Source: Bacteroidota bacterium (GTDB lineage Bacteria > Bacteroidota > Rhodothermia > Rhodothermales > Rubricoccaceae). From it: a stretch of 64,000 nt of DNA. The DNA lies in contig JBCBNX010000004.1 of assembly GCA_039821555.1 (NCBI GenBank), positions 1 to 64,000 of the forward strand. The letters run 5' to 3'. Each line of letters opens with the position of its first letter. Within the stretch, counting starts at the first letter, position 1. Positions 1-9,152 of this stretch are shown piece by piece. The position numbers and the translations under genes were made by a program. A model generated the notes under the pieces. The model made no database searches, was not told the DNA's origin, and was given only the letters and a program-made list of their open reading frames with translations.

Positions 1-1466
1 CGATTGAGGCAAGTCGTCTATATCCAACCCGGCACTCGTGGAAAAACTTTCGATGCCTCTGAGGTGCGATTGAGGCCCGAGGTAGCGGTTCACAATGCGG
101 AGCGGCCTACCGTCTTTCGATGCCTCTGAGGTGCGATTGAGGCCAGACTCCGAAGAAGGAGAAGCCGAGTGTGCAGATCTTTCGATGCCTCTGAGGTGCG
201 ATTGAGGCCCTGCGCGGCCTGGATAAACGCACGGGTGGCGGCAACTTTCGATGCCTCTGAGGTGCGATTGAGGCTATTCGTCTACAGCGGCGCCGAACAA
301 CTGCTCGTCCTTTCGATGCCTCTGAGGTGCGATTGAGGCTTGCCGGTATTGTCGCCGAAGTCGCGGAACTGATGCACTTTCGATGCCTCTGAGGTGCGAT
401 TGAGGCTCAAAGGGAGCCGGGTCGTAGTCCTCACCCCGCATGCTTTCGATGCCTCTGAGGTGCGATTGAGGCCGGTATGCGAGGACCGCCACAAACCAGT
501 CCTCGTCACTTTCGATGCCTCTGAGGTGCGATTGAGGCAGTCCGAGGTTAGGCCCCGCCCCCTCGCGTGTCTACCTTTCGATGCCTCTGAGGTGCGATTG
601 AGGCCCCCTCCACGCTGCACACGCACACGCAGCACAGCCCTTTCGATGCCTCTGAGGTGCGATTGAGGCTCATCGCCACCGGCAAGCCGCCTGGTGCCAC
701 GTACATCTTTCGATGCCTCTGAGGTGCGATTGAGGCTTGCGCTGGTGCGTCGTGACCTGAACGACACAGCCCCCTTTCGATGCCTCTGAGGTGCGATTGA
801 GGCCACCCGATTCGGCCCGGCGACCGCCTCTTGATGTACACTTTCGATGCCTCTGAGGTGCGATTGAGGCTGCGAAGCGAATGGCCTGGTTGGCAGCGTC
901 GAAGGTCTTTCGATGCCTCTGAGGTGCGATTGAGGCCGGTCTGCTCGATGCGGTCGTGACCCAGCATGCTCCTTTCGATGCCTCTGAGGTGCGATTGAGG
1001 CCTTCTGTTGGAGTTCGTCCTCGAACTCGATGTAAACCTTTCGATGCCTCTGAGGTGCGATTGAGGCTGCTCATTGCGTGCTGACCTCTGCTTAGACGAA
1101 GGACTTTCGATGCCTCTGAGGTGCGATTGAGGCGCCGAGCGGGTCCCACACGCGCGTCAAGGACCGCGACTTTCGATGCCTCTGAGGTGCGATTGAGGCC
1201 GTCAGCGGCGATGTCGCACAGGGGCACATGGCGGGCGCTTTCGATGCCTCTGAGGTGCGATTGAGGCCGTGTCGGCAGTGACAACGATGGTGCCGAGCGT
1301 GTCCTTTCGATGCCTCTGAGGTGCGATTGAGGCACAACCGAAGTTCATGTTTGCCCTTGAGGATGACGACTTTCGATGCCTCTGAGGTGCGATTGAGGCT
1401 GTCCGCGAAGAACTCTACCTCGTCAGCAGGCGCCTCCTTTCGATGCCTCTGAGGTGCGATTGAGGC
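1..1466 (-). CRISPR. CRISPR array, type I-B-like, truncated by window edge
   Basis: There are 22 complete 30-bp repeats, starting at 47, 114, 179, 245, 310, 377, 443, 509, 575, 640, 707, 774, 841, 907, 972, 1038, 1104, 1170, 1238, 1304, 1370 and 1437, plus the last 10 bases of another at 1-10. They enclose 22 spacers of 35-38 bp. All full repeats read identically. On the minus strand the repeat starts GCCTCAATCGCACC and ends GAGGCATCGAAAG. GCCTC and GAGGC can pair as a 5-bp stem, leaving the 3' tail ATCGAAAG, close to the ATTGAAA(C/G) 5' handle of type I-B and III crRNAs. This orientation agrees with the cas operon, so transcription runs from about 1470 towards 1. The array continues left of the window. 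Confidence 0.98.
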
Positions 1467-1677
1467 CCAGCCAATGAGGCCGGAAAATACGCTTACACTA
1501 CGTCAAAGAGCCATCGGGTGCCGTCGCGCCTCGCAGCCGAGGGCGTCGCCCCCCAGTCGCGCAGTCTACCCCTTCAGACGACGCGCTGCAATTCGCTCCC
1601 CATTGACCCGACGCGTCGTTCGGAGTGCGCGGCTCCCCCACAGACGCCCCCGCATCATGGAGGACGACGCGGCCCCC
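1467..1677 (-). promoter_or_regulatory. CRISPR leader
   Basis: These 211 bp between the end of cas2 and the first repeat have no convincing gene. The position at the cas-proximal end of an array of identical repeats, and the repeat orientation, make this the leader holding the array promoter and the integration signal. The last 40 bp before the repeat (1467-1506) are the most AT-rich part and contain TTTGACG and TATTTT in minus-strand sense. Their spacing fits no standard promoter well, so no -35/-10 pair is assigned. Confidence 0.75.
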
Positions 1678-1941
1678 TCACAGAATCGGCCCGCGCTCGC
1701 CGTGCTCGGTGCCCAGCACCCGCCGCTCCATGTAGGCGGTCGTGCGCAGCTCGAACAGGATGACCGAGTCGCCCGCCTCGAGCAGCGCCCGGGCCTCGGC
1801 CTCGAGCTCCGCCGCCTGGGCCTTGGTCAGCTCCCCCTCGAACACGCTGTTCTGGATCCAGGTGAGGTACCGCCGGAAGAGCTTGAGCGCTTTCGCGACC
1901 CGGTCCGAGCCGATGTCGTAGACCGCGATGTAGTAGGGCAT
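1678..1941 (-). CDS. cas2: CRISPR-associated endonuclease Cas2
   Basis: Cas2 forms the Cas1-Cas2 integrase that inserts new spacers at the leader end. The 87-residue product starts MPYYIAVYDIG, the typical Cas2 beta-1 strand with the conserved aspartate (YDIG), followed by a ferredoxin-like fold with FRRYLTWIQNSVFEGEL. An ATG 15 codons upstream at 1986 is open but would overlap cas1. The MPYY start leaves 19 bp after the cas1 stop and gives the usual family length. It is the last cas gene before the leader, as expected for an adaptation module. Confidence 0.95.
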   Translation of the reverse strand: MPYYIAVYDIGSDRVAKALKLFRRYLTWIQNSVFEGELTKAQAAELEAEARALLEAGDSVILFELRTTAYMERRVLGTEHGERGPIL

Positions 1942-1960
1942 GGCCGTGTCTGGGTCGTGT

Positions 1961-3037
1961 TCACCACCAGGCTCGGAAGCCGACATAGGGGTCGGCGGGA
2001 TCCGTGAGGTGGCGGACGAGGCGGTAGGCGTCGAGCCGGATGAGGCGCTCGTACGACACGTGCCGCCCCAGCCGCCGATGCCGCACGGTCCGCCGGAGCC
2101 GCTCGTCCCAGGCCTCCACGAACCGACGTCGGCCCGTCTCCGTGAGGTAGGTCCCGCCGAGGCGTCCCTCGAAGTGGCTAGGCTGGAGCCGCCCCGTCTT
2201 CAGCAACCGCAGAATCGCCCGGTCCACCAGCAGCGGCTTGAACACCTCAGCCAGGTCCAAGGCCAGGCTGTAGCGCCGGTCGCCCGGCTCGTGCAGGTAT
2301 GAGATCGTCGGGTCGAGGGCCGTCCGGTAGAGCGCCTTCAGGCAGGCCGCGTAGCAGAGCGCGTTTCCGAACGAGATGGCGGCATTCAGGGCGTTCGAGG
2401 GAGGGCGCCGCTGCCGCCCGTCGAAGGGGAAGACCTCGGCCAGCCTGGGACCGAGCATCGCGGGCCACGCGCGGTAGTAGGCGTCCCGGGCGCGTCCTTC
2501 CACCGCCATCAGCTCCGGGATCGCAGCCTCCTCCGGCACCCGCGCTGCCTCCCGCTCGACGACCGCGAGCGCGTGCCGGACCGGGGCCTCGTCCCCGACC
2601 CGCCTGGCGTGGTAGCGCAGCACGCGCCGGATGTTGTACAGCCCTGCCCCGACGAAAGCCCGGGCCAGCCGCAGCCGTCGCGCCGGACGCAGGTAGTGCT
2701 CCGCCTGGGCGACCGTCAGCCGCCCCGAGAGCAGGTACTCGCGCGGGTAGAGCGTCGCTGCGTAGTTCCCGTAGTAGTCGTAGACGTGGACCGGGATGCG
2801 CTGCTGCGCCAGGAACACGACCAGCTTGGCGTTGAGGTCGATCTCCCCGAAGCAGTGTAGCGCGTCGACGGCCTCCACGGGCAGCACCGCCTTCTCGCCG
2901 GTGAGCGTGCCCGACGGGGCGCCCGTATCGTCCAGTGCCACGCCCGGGACCCGGTCTTCGGTGGCCTTTTCCAGCCAGAGCGTGTTCTGGCGACGACGCA
3001 GCCGTCCGTTGGAAAAGAGGTAGTGGTCGCGAGGCAT
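1961..3037 (-). CDS. cas1: CRISPR-associated endonuclease Cas1 (Cas1b type)
   Basis: This is the integrase subunit of the spacer acquisition complex. The start MPRDHYLFSNGRLRRR matches the usual Cas1b N-terminus; the ATG at 3100 would add 21 unrelated residues. It is about 358 aa. Visible motifs are the glutamate-containing AVEGRARDAYYRAWP, the SFGNALCY helix, and the catalytic block YLHEPGDRRYSLALDLAEVFKP, split here as YLHEPGDRR (His) and ALDLAEVFKP (Asp). The metal-binding Glu/His/Asp set therefore seems intact. It sits between cas4 and cas2, and the three form an adaptation module. Confidence 0.96.
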   Translation of the reverse strand: MPRDHYLFSNGRLRRRQNTLWLEKATEDRVPGVALDDTGAPSGTLTGEKAVLPVEAVDALHCFGEIDLNAKLVVFLAQQRIPVHVYDYYGNYAATLYPREYLLSGRLTVAQAEHYLRPARRLRLARAFVGAGLYNIRRVLRYHARRVGDEAPVRHALAVVEREAARVPEEAAIPELMAVEGRARDAYYRAWPAMLGPRLAEVFPFDGRQRRPPSNALNAAISFGNALCYAACLKALYRTALDPTISYLHEPGDRRYSLALDLAEVFKPLLVDRAILRLLKTGRLQPSHFEGRLGGTYLTETGRRRFVEAWDERLRRTVRHRRLGRHVSYERLIRLDAYRLVRHLTDPADPYVGFRAWW

Positions 3038-3109
3038 AGCAGAAGGGGCAGGAGGGCGGCGTCGGCCAGCATAGGCCGCCCAGCCCGCGCAACCGGCCAC
3101 CCCTGGCCG

Positions 3110-3652
3110 CTACCCGTAGCACAGTGCCTCGAAGGCACACCGCCGGCAGAACGACCGCCGCGGATGCCGCTCGGGCGGTACGTCCTGCCGCGCGCACGCC
3201 GCGAGCGCCGACACGACCTCGGCGAGGTGCCCCTCGTGCTCAAGCTCCAGCGCAACGGGTTCCGTGCGCCGCAGCGCCGGGTAGTCGAGTTGGCCGCGCA
3301 GCGGACGCCCGCCCGGCCCGGTGACGCCGGCGAGCCTCAGCACCCATAGGTAGAACCGCACCTGCCACACGTGCGCATCCTCACACGAGCGGCCCTTCTT
3401 GGTCTCGTGGAGCACACCCGCCCGCAAGTCGACGCCGTCCAGCTTGGCTACGAGCGGTGTCCCGTCGGGGGCTGTGGCCTCGATGAGGGCCGGGCGCCGC
3501 CGTCGGCGGTAGCTCGTGCGGTCGAGCAGCCGCCCCAGCGCGACGGCCTCGCTCTCCTGCTCCATCCACAGCCCGCGCATCGAGTACCACGCCTTGCGCG
3601 GACACACCCGCCAGTACCCCACCAGCATCCCGCCGATGCGAGGAGCTGTCAT
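3110..3652 (-). CDS. cas4: CRISPR-associated exonuclease Cas4
   Basis: Cas4 is an iron-sulfur RecB-family nuclease that trims prespacers and helps choose the PAM. The 180-aa product has the four-cysteine pattern of a [4Fe-4S] cluster (Cys17 in RVCPRKAWY and the C-terminal FCRRCAFEALCYG). The PD-(D/E)xK nuclease core is present as KLDGVDL, HETKKG and WQVRFYLWVL. The start codon overlaps the cas7 stop as ATGA (3649-3652), which fixes the start and suggests translational coupling. It lies 72 bp before the chosen cas1 start. Confidence 0.95.
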   Translation of the reverse strand: MTAPRIGGMLVGYWRVCPRKAWYSMRGLWMEQESEAVALGRLLDRTSYRRRRRPALIEATAPDGTPLVAKLDGVDLRAGVLHETKKGRSCEDAHVWQVRFYLWVLRLAGVTGPGGRPLRGQLDYPALRRTEPVALELEHEGHLAEVVSALAACARQDVPPERHPRRSFCRRCAFEALCYG

Positions 3653-4713
3653 GCTGCCCCGTAGTCGTACGCCCGCAGCCGCCGTTCGATTTCGGCTTGT
3701 GCCCTGTCCATCGCATTCACGTCGGCCTCGACCTCGGGCATGACGCCGCGTGCTACGGGTGTGACGAAGAGCGAATTGTCCCCCACAGAATCAAACTGGA
3801 CCTGCGCAGAAGGCCTGCGCAACGCGGCTTCACCTAGGTCTGCTCGAATAGCCACAGCGATCTTGTCGGCCCGGTCTGCCAACGCAACGGCGAGCGGCGG
3901 CATCGGGCTGAACGTCCGTGACTGGTTGCTCGTGATGGTCCAGTGAAGCAGCGCATAGGCGAGAGCCGGAATGATCTGCTCTTGCATCTCGCTTGGCGCG
4001 ACGAGCGTGGTCCCGACTTCGTCCCAGCCCTCTCCCTTGAGCTTCTCGATGGTGCTCGAGTCGAGTTCCGGGTCTTCGTCGGCCATACTGACGGAGAAGA
4101 GCCGCCGTAGGTCGACGGCCACGTCGTAGACGAACAGGCCGTGTGCTCGTTTCTGAGGAGCGAGGAAGTTGAGGCGACGGAGCGTCTGGTTGTTGTCGCT
4201 CAAGAACGCGTCCAGGTCTTCGTCAGAGACCGGATTGCCTTTCGGGTCACGGACAATCACCTTGTTCGTGGCAGGGTTACTATCCCGCCGGTCAAAGGTC
4301 AGGGCTTCCTCCGTGTCGACGGAAGCTAGCGTCGGGTGAAGTGGGCGGAAGGCCGACACGGAGATCGGCGCTCGGCGCCGGATGGGCCGTCCGCCCTTGT
4401 CGTCGCCCGAGCGCTTCTCGGCCCGCATCCATCCACCGATGAGTTGGTCAGGGTAGGCGGGGTCACACGCAGAGTGAGGCTCACGATCCTTGAGTGAACC
4501 TTTGTCGAGAACCTTGTAGAACGTGACCGGAGCACGCTCCTGACCGAGTTCGTCGGCGAACGTGTCGAGAAGGGACCGCTTGACCTGCTGACCGCTGGAG
4601 TAGGCCTGCGGGCGGCCGGTGATCGGGTCACGGTACGTCTTTTGTCCGTCGGCGACGGCAAACACGGTATGGTTGACCTGCCGGAGGCCGCGGAGATAGA
4701 GCGTGTGGCGCAT
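3649..4713 (-). CDS. cas7: Type I-B-like Cas7 backbone subunit
   Basis: This is the repeated subunit of the Cascade backbone that coats the crRNA spacer. The product is about 354 aa from MRHTLYLRGLRQ; a TTG 8 codons upstream is the only alternative. Features typical of Cas7/DevR are the N-terminal beta strand, HTVFAVADGQKTYRDP, SSGQQVKRSLLDTF and the C-terminal DSVGDNSLFVTPVARG. It sits between the large subunit and cas4. The order cas6-cas5-cas3-cas8-cas7-cas4-cas1-cas2 resembles, from memory, the Porphyromonas (Pging, Csp1) variant of type I-B, so this may be a Csp1-like Cas7. The subtype is inferred from order and repeat, not from a profile match. Confidence 0.85.
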   Translation of the reverse strand: MRHTLYLRGLRQVNHTVFAVADGQKTYRDPITGRPQAYSSGQQVKRSLLDTFADELGQERAPVTFYKVLDKGSLKDREPHSACDPAYPDQLIGGWMRAEKRSGDDKGGRPIRRRAPISVSAFRPLHPTLASVDTEEALTFDRRDSNPATNKVIVRDPKGNPVSDEDLDAFLSDNNQTLRRLNFLAPQKRAHGLFVYDVAVDLRRLFSVSMADEDPELDSSTIEKLKGEGWDEVGTTLVAPSEMQEQIIPALAYALLHWTITSNQSRTFSPMPPLAVALADRADKIAVAIRADLGEAALRRPSAQVQFDSVGDNSLFVTPVARGVMPEVEADVNAMDRAQAEIERRLRAYDYGAA

Positions 4714-4784
4714 GATAAAGGGCGAGAGTGGGTGCAAAAGAATGCGAGTGGGTGCGGGAGCGATGGGCTACCCATGTCGAGGAC

Positions 4785-6227
4785 TCAAGCCACTTCCGCG
4801 GCACGGCCACGGAGGAGGGCGAGTTGAAAGCGGAGGAGGACGAGGAAGAGCCGGAACCGCTCGTAGTCGAGGTCGAGTGTGTCCTGGACGAGACCGTCGA
4901 GTGCGTCAAGAGTCCCAGCCACCTGCTCGTCGGTCAGGTTGGACTTCGAGGTTTCCTGGGCGTCCTCTGCCATCTGCGCCAGGCCGTCGATGAACTCCTG
5001 GATGGACGTCGATTTAAGCACGCCCTCGACGGACTTGCTGAGGTTCGTCTTGCCTCCGATAGCTCCGCTTTCGAAGGCGAGAAACCGCTCGGCGGTGTCA
5101 CGGGCGCGGTCGTAGAGGGCGGTCTGTTTGTCTCCGAGCATAGCGTAGATCCAGGATTGGTAGAGAAGAGGCGTCTGAGCGTCAGCAGGACCGATAGGCT
5201 TAGGCTGGCGGTTTTTCCCGCCGGGAAGGAAGTCGCGGAGCTTGCGCGGCTGAAGGGCGCTCAAGCCGATGGTGCCTTCGGCGCAGGCCCACACGAAGCC
5301 GCGCCCCGCGTCGTAGACCGCGTCGAGGTCGTCGGTCTTGGCGAGGCCGTCGGCAGCGCTGCCAAACAGGTCACGGTAGAACCCACGCAACGTCCGGTAG
5401 CCCCTGCGAACTTGCTCAGTCGCGCCGAGATAAAGCGTCACGAAGCCGACTGTCGTATTGGTCTGGCCCGTGCTGTAGACATAGGCCGATACTCGATCGT
5501 CGTCAACGCCGTGGCCGAGCGCGAATAGGAGCCGCGCCCATGGAACGGTGTTGAGTTGCGACGGCGTTTTCTTTGCATTGACTACGTCGGGGACCGTCGT
5601 CACGAAGAGCGTCGGCTCGTCCGGGTCGTAGCGCGGCGAGAACCGATGGCGCAGCCATTGTCCGTTCCACGTTTCGAGCTGATTGGACCGCATCGTGCCT
5701 CCGCTCTTGCTCAGGATGCGCCGGTAGTGCTCCCACCCTTCGAGCACGGCGTCGAGCACGGCATCATGGTCGATGAGGAGGACGAGGCCGCCCGAGACGC
5801 CCGCTCCGGCAGCGGCCCCGATCCACGAGAGATAGACCTCGTCAGCGTCGGCGGCATGGTCGATGCCAGTGACTTGGCCGGAGGTAGTGCCGTCGGTGCC
5901 ACGCGCGTAGCCGCCAAGCACGAGATGTGATTGGGGTTCTGTAGTCTCGGCAGCTACCTCGTGGAAGTCGGCGAGAGCAGCGGCGCGAAGCCGAGCGCGC
6001 TCGGCCTCGTCCCACACGCGTCCCTCGCGCTCGGCCGCCGCCCTGTGCTTCTTCCGGTTGTTGACCAACTGGCCGAACTTTGAGTTGCCAGCAGGCATGA
6101 GGTAATCATCGTCGTCAAAGACGAGCCGGTGGAATTCCTCAACGAAGAACTCGGCGGGCGTCCGGTCGCGGCCATCGCGGGCGTTAGCGCGATCCAGCAG
6201 GCGGCGGCCAATGAGAGGCGTGTACAT
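4785..6227 (-). CDS. cas8: Divergent Cas8-like large subunit (Csp2-like candidate)
   Basis: The 480-aa protein sits exactly where the Cascade large subunit belongs, between cas3 and cas7, starting 8 bp after the cas3 stop. It begins MYTPLIGRRLLDRANAR and contains EFFVEEFHRLVFDDDDYLMP, LVNNRKKHRAAAEREGR and a helical, acidic C-terminus. I do not see the CxxC pairs of many Cas8b proteins, and I do not recognise a Csh1 or Cst1 signature. By analogy with the Pging variant it could be Csp2. Its expected job is PAM recognition and R-loop stabilisation; this rests on position, not on sequence motifs. Confidence 0.75.
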   Translation of the reverse strand: MYTPLIGRRLLDRANARDGRDRTPAEFFVEEFHRLVFDDDDYLMPAGNSKFGQLVNNRKKHRAAAEREGRVWDEAERARLRAAALADFHEVAAETTEPQSHLVLGGYARGTDGTTSGQVTGIDHAADADEVYLSWIGAAAGAGVSGGLVLLIDHDAVLDAVLEGWEHYRRILSKSGGTMRSNQLETWNGQWLRHRFSPRYDPDEPTLFVTTVPDVVNAKKTPSQLNTVPWARLLFALGHGVDDDRVSAYVYSTGQTNTTVGFVTLYLGATEQVRRGYRTLRGFYRDLFGSAADGLAKTDDLDAVYDAGRGFVWACAEGTIGLSALQPRKLRDFLPGGKNRQPKPIGPADAQTPLLYQSWIYAMLGDKQTALYDRARDTAERFLAFESGAIGGKTNLSKSVEGVLKSTSIQEFIDGLAQMAEDAQETSKSNLTDEQVAGTLDALDGLVQDTLDLDYERFRLFLVLLRFQLALLRGRAAEVA

Positions 6228-6235
6228 CGCAGGTG

Positions 6236-8521
6236 TTAGTGAATGCGACTGGCAGTTTCCTGGTAGAGGTCGGCAGGCTCGACCTGGCGTTCAGGCCGGA
6301 GGCCGTAGACCTCGTCGTACTGGTCGTCGGGGACGACGATGGGCCACGCTCCACGCTCAGTGCGCCGCCAACCGCGATCCCGGGCAACGCGACTGAGCGA
6401 CTCGGGGGCTGGAATTTCTAGGCGGGTACGCTCAGCAGGCGAGGTCCGGCGGTCCTCGTAGACCGGGGCGTCGGAGGCGCGGAGGGCCGTCTCCGACTCG
6501 ATCTGAAGCGCCTTGACGATCACCGAACGCGGTCGGTGCTGGAGTGCCTTCAGCCGGTACGTCAGGTCGTCGCGGTGGGCGAAGTGCTCCTCGATGTTCT
6601 CCGCGCTCACGCTTGGGTAGACATTCGAGATGAGGTCTTGCAGGTCACGCTCGTGGAGCGAGCCTTCTCGGAGCGCGGCGTAGCTCCGCTGGACAACGTC
6701 CAGGTCGTAGGGCAGCGCGTCCCGACTCTTCTCTGGCGGTGCGACCACGACGACAGGCTTGCGCGGATCGCCTGAACCGTCTGGAGACTGGCGGGCGTGC
6801 CGGTTGACGCGCCCAAACCGCTGGATGAGCGCGTCAAGCGGTGCGGCGTCAGTGATAAGGATGTCGAAAGACACGTCAAGACTGACCTCGACCACCTGGG
6901 TCGCCGAGACGACACACGGGCCGGGACCATCAGCCATAGCTCGTAGGTCCGCCTCCAAGCGTGCGCGGTCCATCCGGCGATAGCGACTGTGGAGGAGCAG
7001 CCGCGAAATGAGCGGGAATGCGTCGCTGACCCACTCGAACCGCTCCTGCGCGCGGGCCACCCGGTTCGAGACGACAAGCACGCGCTGTCCTGCTCGAACA
7101 GCCTCGGCAATCCGCATCCGCGCGGCTTCCTCTCCGTCCACCTTCTCCACCGTGTGCCGGTCGTAGCGGTCGAGTTCAGAGTCGGTCAGGCGAACTTCAG
7201 AAACCGCCTCTGACCCTCCAAGGACATCCACGATCACGTCGCTTAGTGCTTTGGGGATCGTGGCCGTGCCAACGTGGACGCGACACTCAAGCGAAGCTGC
7301 GACGCGAACGAGCCGTTCAACCATCGAAAGGGCCAAGGGGCCGTAGGTGTGGACCTCGTCGAGAATCACGTCCTGGCCACGGAGATCAAGCGCGACGGCC
7401 TCGTGCCCTGCCGTCCCGAATACGACGGCTGCAAGCTGATGCGGCGTGAGTACTTTGACAGCGGCACCGGGGAGCCGTTGGAGTTGTACATCTTCCTCGC
7501 TGTCGCCCACGTCACTGCCAATACCTGACGCCGCGTGTAGGCGGCGAACGTCGGCGGTCTCGCCAACGTCGGTGCGAACACGATCGGCCATCGCATTGAT
7601 CGAGGCCTGAAACGGGAGCGTGTAGAACACCCGTCCCCGGCACCGCCGGAAGAGAAAGTTGGTCTTGCCTGCCCCCGTGGGTGCGACGACGAGCGTGTGC
7701 GGGCGCGTATCTTCGGCCTCGGCATGCCGGAGTGAGAGCGGGTAGTCCTCCGACGGCGCGTAGCGGCCCTCCGGCCCATATACGTCTGCGGCCTTCGGGT
7801 CGCCAAACAGCCCAGCTACGTTCTCGGCCGCGTCGTGGGCGAAGGCCGATCCGAAGTGGTCGGCCGCCATCAAAAGCCCTCGCCAGTCAGAGCGCTTCTT
7901 GCCGAGGCCGCGGACGATCTCGTACGCCTCAAAGAATGCAGCCTCAGCTTGGTCCAGGGAGACCTCACCCACCTCGACGCCGAACGCCTCCGCGACTTCT
8001 GCGGCAGCGGGTGCCCACAGGTCCCAGTCTTGAAGATGCCGCTCAACGGCGAGGTCTGGGTCAGGATAGCCGCCAGGCTCCATCAAGTCGAGAAACCCAC
8101 GACCGCTCACATCATCGACGACGGACTTATGGTGACCAACGACCATCTCGATGAGTGTCCGCCAGTTGTCGGCTGGGAATAGCGGGAGGAAGCCGAGCGA
8201 CGAGAGTTCGTGGCGGTGTGGGAACGTGTTTGGGTTGTCACGGTGGCGGATCTCGCGCTCGACGGCTTCTTTCCACGGCGCGCCGTCGAGGCGGGCCGCG
8301 AACGCGACCGGGTCACGCTGCTTTGTCTTCGCCAGGAGCATCGCCTGCGTGGCTGGGTGTCCTTTGCCGAGGTCGTGGAGTATGGCCCCGAGGCGGGCGA
8401 GGCGGCTGTCGAAGTCCCATGCCTCGGCGAACCGCTCAGCGCAGGCAACAACGTGCGCCGTGTGCTCATGGAGCGTGAGGCCGCCGCGCTCGGGGCTTTT
8501 GGCGAGAAGGACGGCGCTCAT
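6236..8521 (-). CDS. cas3: CRISPR-associated helicase-nuclease Cas3 (HD-DExH)
   Basis: This is the effector nuclease-helicase that degrades DNA after Cascade binding. The 761-aa product has an N-terminal HD nuclease (HEH near residue 18, GAILHDLGKG with His49-Asp50, MVVGHHKS near 130). The superfamily 2 helicase follows: Walker A PTGAGKT at 281-287, DEVH at 388-391, GTATIP as motif III, and IQRFGRVNRHAR as motif VI. All catalytic motifs look intact. The start overlaps the cas5 stop as ATGA (8518-8521). HD and helicase are fused in one chain, as usual in type I-B. Confidence 0.97.
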   Translation of the reverse strand: MSAVLLAKSPERGGLTLHEHTAHVVACAERFAEAWDFDSRLARLGAILHDLGKGHPATQAMLLAKTKQRDPVAFAARLDGAPWKEAVEREIRHRDNPNTFPHRHELSSLGFLPLFPADNWRTLIEMVVGHHKSVVDDVSGRGFLDLMEPGGYPDPDLAVERHLQDWDLWAPAAAEVAEAFGVEVGEVSLDQAEAAFFEAYEIVRGLGKKRSDWRGLLMAADHFGSAFAHDAAENVAGLFGDPKAADVYGPEGRYAPSEDYPLSLRHAEAEDTRPHTLVVAPTGAGKTNFLFRRCRGRVFYTLPFQASINAMADRVRTDVGETADVRRLHAASGIGSDVGDSEEDVQLQRLPGAAVKVLTPHQLAAVVFGTAGHEAVALDLRGQDVILDEVHTYGPLALSMVERLVRVAASLECRVHVGTATIPKALSDVIVDVLGGSEAVSEVRLTDSELDRYDRHTVEKVDGEEAARMRIAEAVRAGQRVLVVSNRVARAQERFEWVSDAFPLISRLLLHSRYRRMDRARLEADLRAMADGPGPCVVSATQVVEVSLDVSFDILITDAAPLDALIQRFGRVNRHARQSPDGSGDPRKPVVVVAPPEKSRDALPYDLDVVQRSYAALREGSLHERDLQDLISNVYPSVSAENIEEHFAHRDDLTYRLKALQHRPRSVIVKALQIESETALRASDAPVYEDRRTSPAERTRLEIPAPESLSRVARDRGWRRTERGAWPIVVPDDQYDEVYGLRPERQVEPADLYQETASRIH

Positions 8522-9141
8522 CGGCCCGACCGGTCGGAGCCGCCGGCCGTCCCGACGGTGACGAGCCGCCCGCGCATCATCTCGCCCGTGTAGCGGCTGA
8601 TGCCGAGCGGGATCGTACCTGGCCCTTTCCCCTCGATCAACTCGAACCCTTCGATGCGTTCGAAGTCCTCAGGCGTCATCTCGTGAACGAGCGGGCGTGT
8701 ATCGGCTCGCACCGATTCAAGGACGGCTTTGTGGCCCTCCTTCTCTCGGTACCGGACGCGGACCGGCACGACTAGGTCTTCATTCCGGCATAGGCAGAGG
8801 TGGTCGGTCGCAGCAATCTCGGCATCCTCCGCCGTTGGGAAGGCAAGGTGGAGCCGAGGTCTGAGCATGACGCCCCGGATAAGGATCCCCGTCTGGCGCG
8901 TCATCGTCATGGCTCGCCGGTTGGTAGTCCAGCCAGCGGCCTGAACTTGCTCCTGCTGACGGTCGATGCCTGCGTGCGAGAGGCGGTGCCGGAGGATTCC
9001 TGAAACGCCAAGCTTGATCTCCATTCCCCTCACCGTGCTGGGGGAGAGAAATGGCTGGCTGAACGTCTCGCCGTCGCGGACTGCAGTCCACGGCTTGATG
9101 AAGCCAAAGGGTCCCTCATAGGAAACGACGTAGTAGGTCAT
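8518..9141 (-). CDS. cas5: CRISPR-associated protein Cas5
   Basis: Cas5 caps the 5' handle of the crRNA in Cascade. The start MTYYVVSYEGPFGFIKPW is chosen because the longer frame to 9312 would run into cas6 and lacks similarity; this gives 207 aa with an 11-bp gap after cas6. FGFIKPWTAVRDGETFSQPF followed by LSPSTVRGMEIKLGV matches the Cas5 N-terminal RAMP fold, where residues after the first strand contact the handle. FELIEGKGPGTIPLGISRYTG near the C-terminus is consistent with Cas5 of I-B variants. It overlaps cas3 by 4 bp. Confidence 0.9.
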   Translation of the reverse strand: MTYYVVSYEGPFGFIKPWTAVRDGETFSQPFLSPSTVRGMEIKLGVSGILRHRLSHAGIDRQQEQVQAAGWTTNRRAMTMTRQTGILIRGVMLRPRLHLAFPTAEDAEIAATDHLCLCRNEDLVVPVRVRYREKEGHKAVLESVRADTRPLVHEMTPEDFERIEGFELIEGKGPGTIPLGISRYTGEMMRGRLVTVGTAGGSDRSGR

Positions 9142-9152
9142 GGTTGTAGCGC

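Noticed and set aside
274..1337. Several long minus-strand and plus-strand frames rich in a repeating SHLRGIE/NRTSEASK pattern
   Set aside because: They are translations of the CRISPR repeat, whose period keeps frames open; not proteins.
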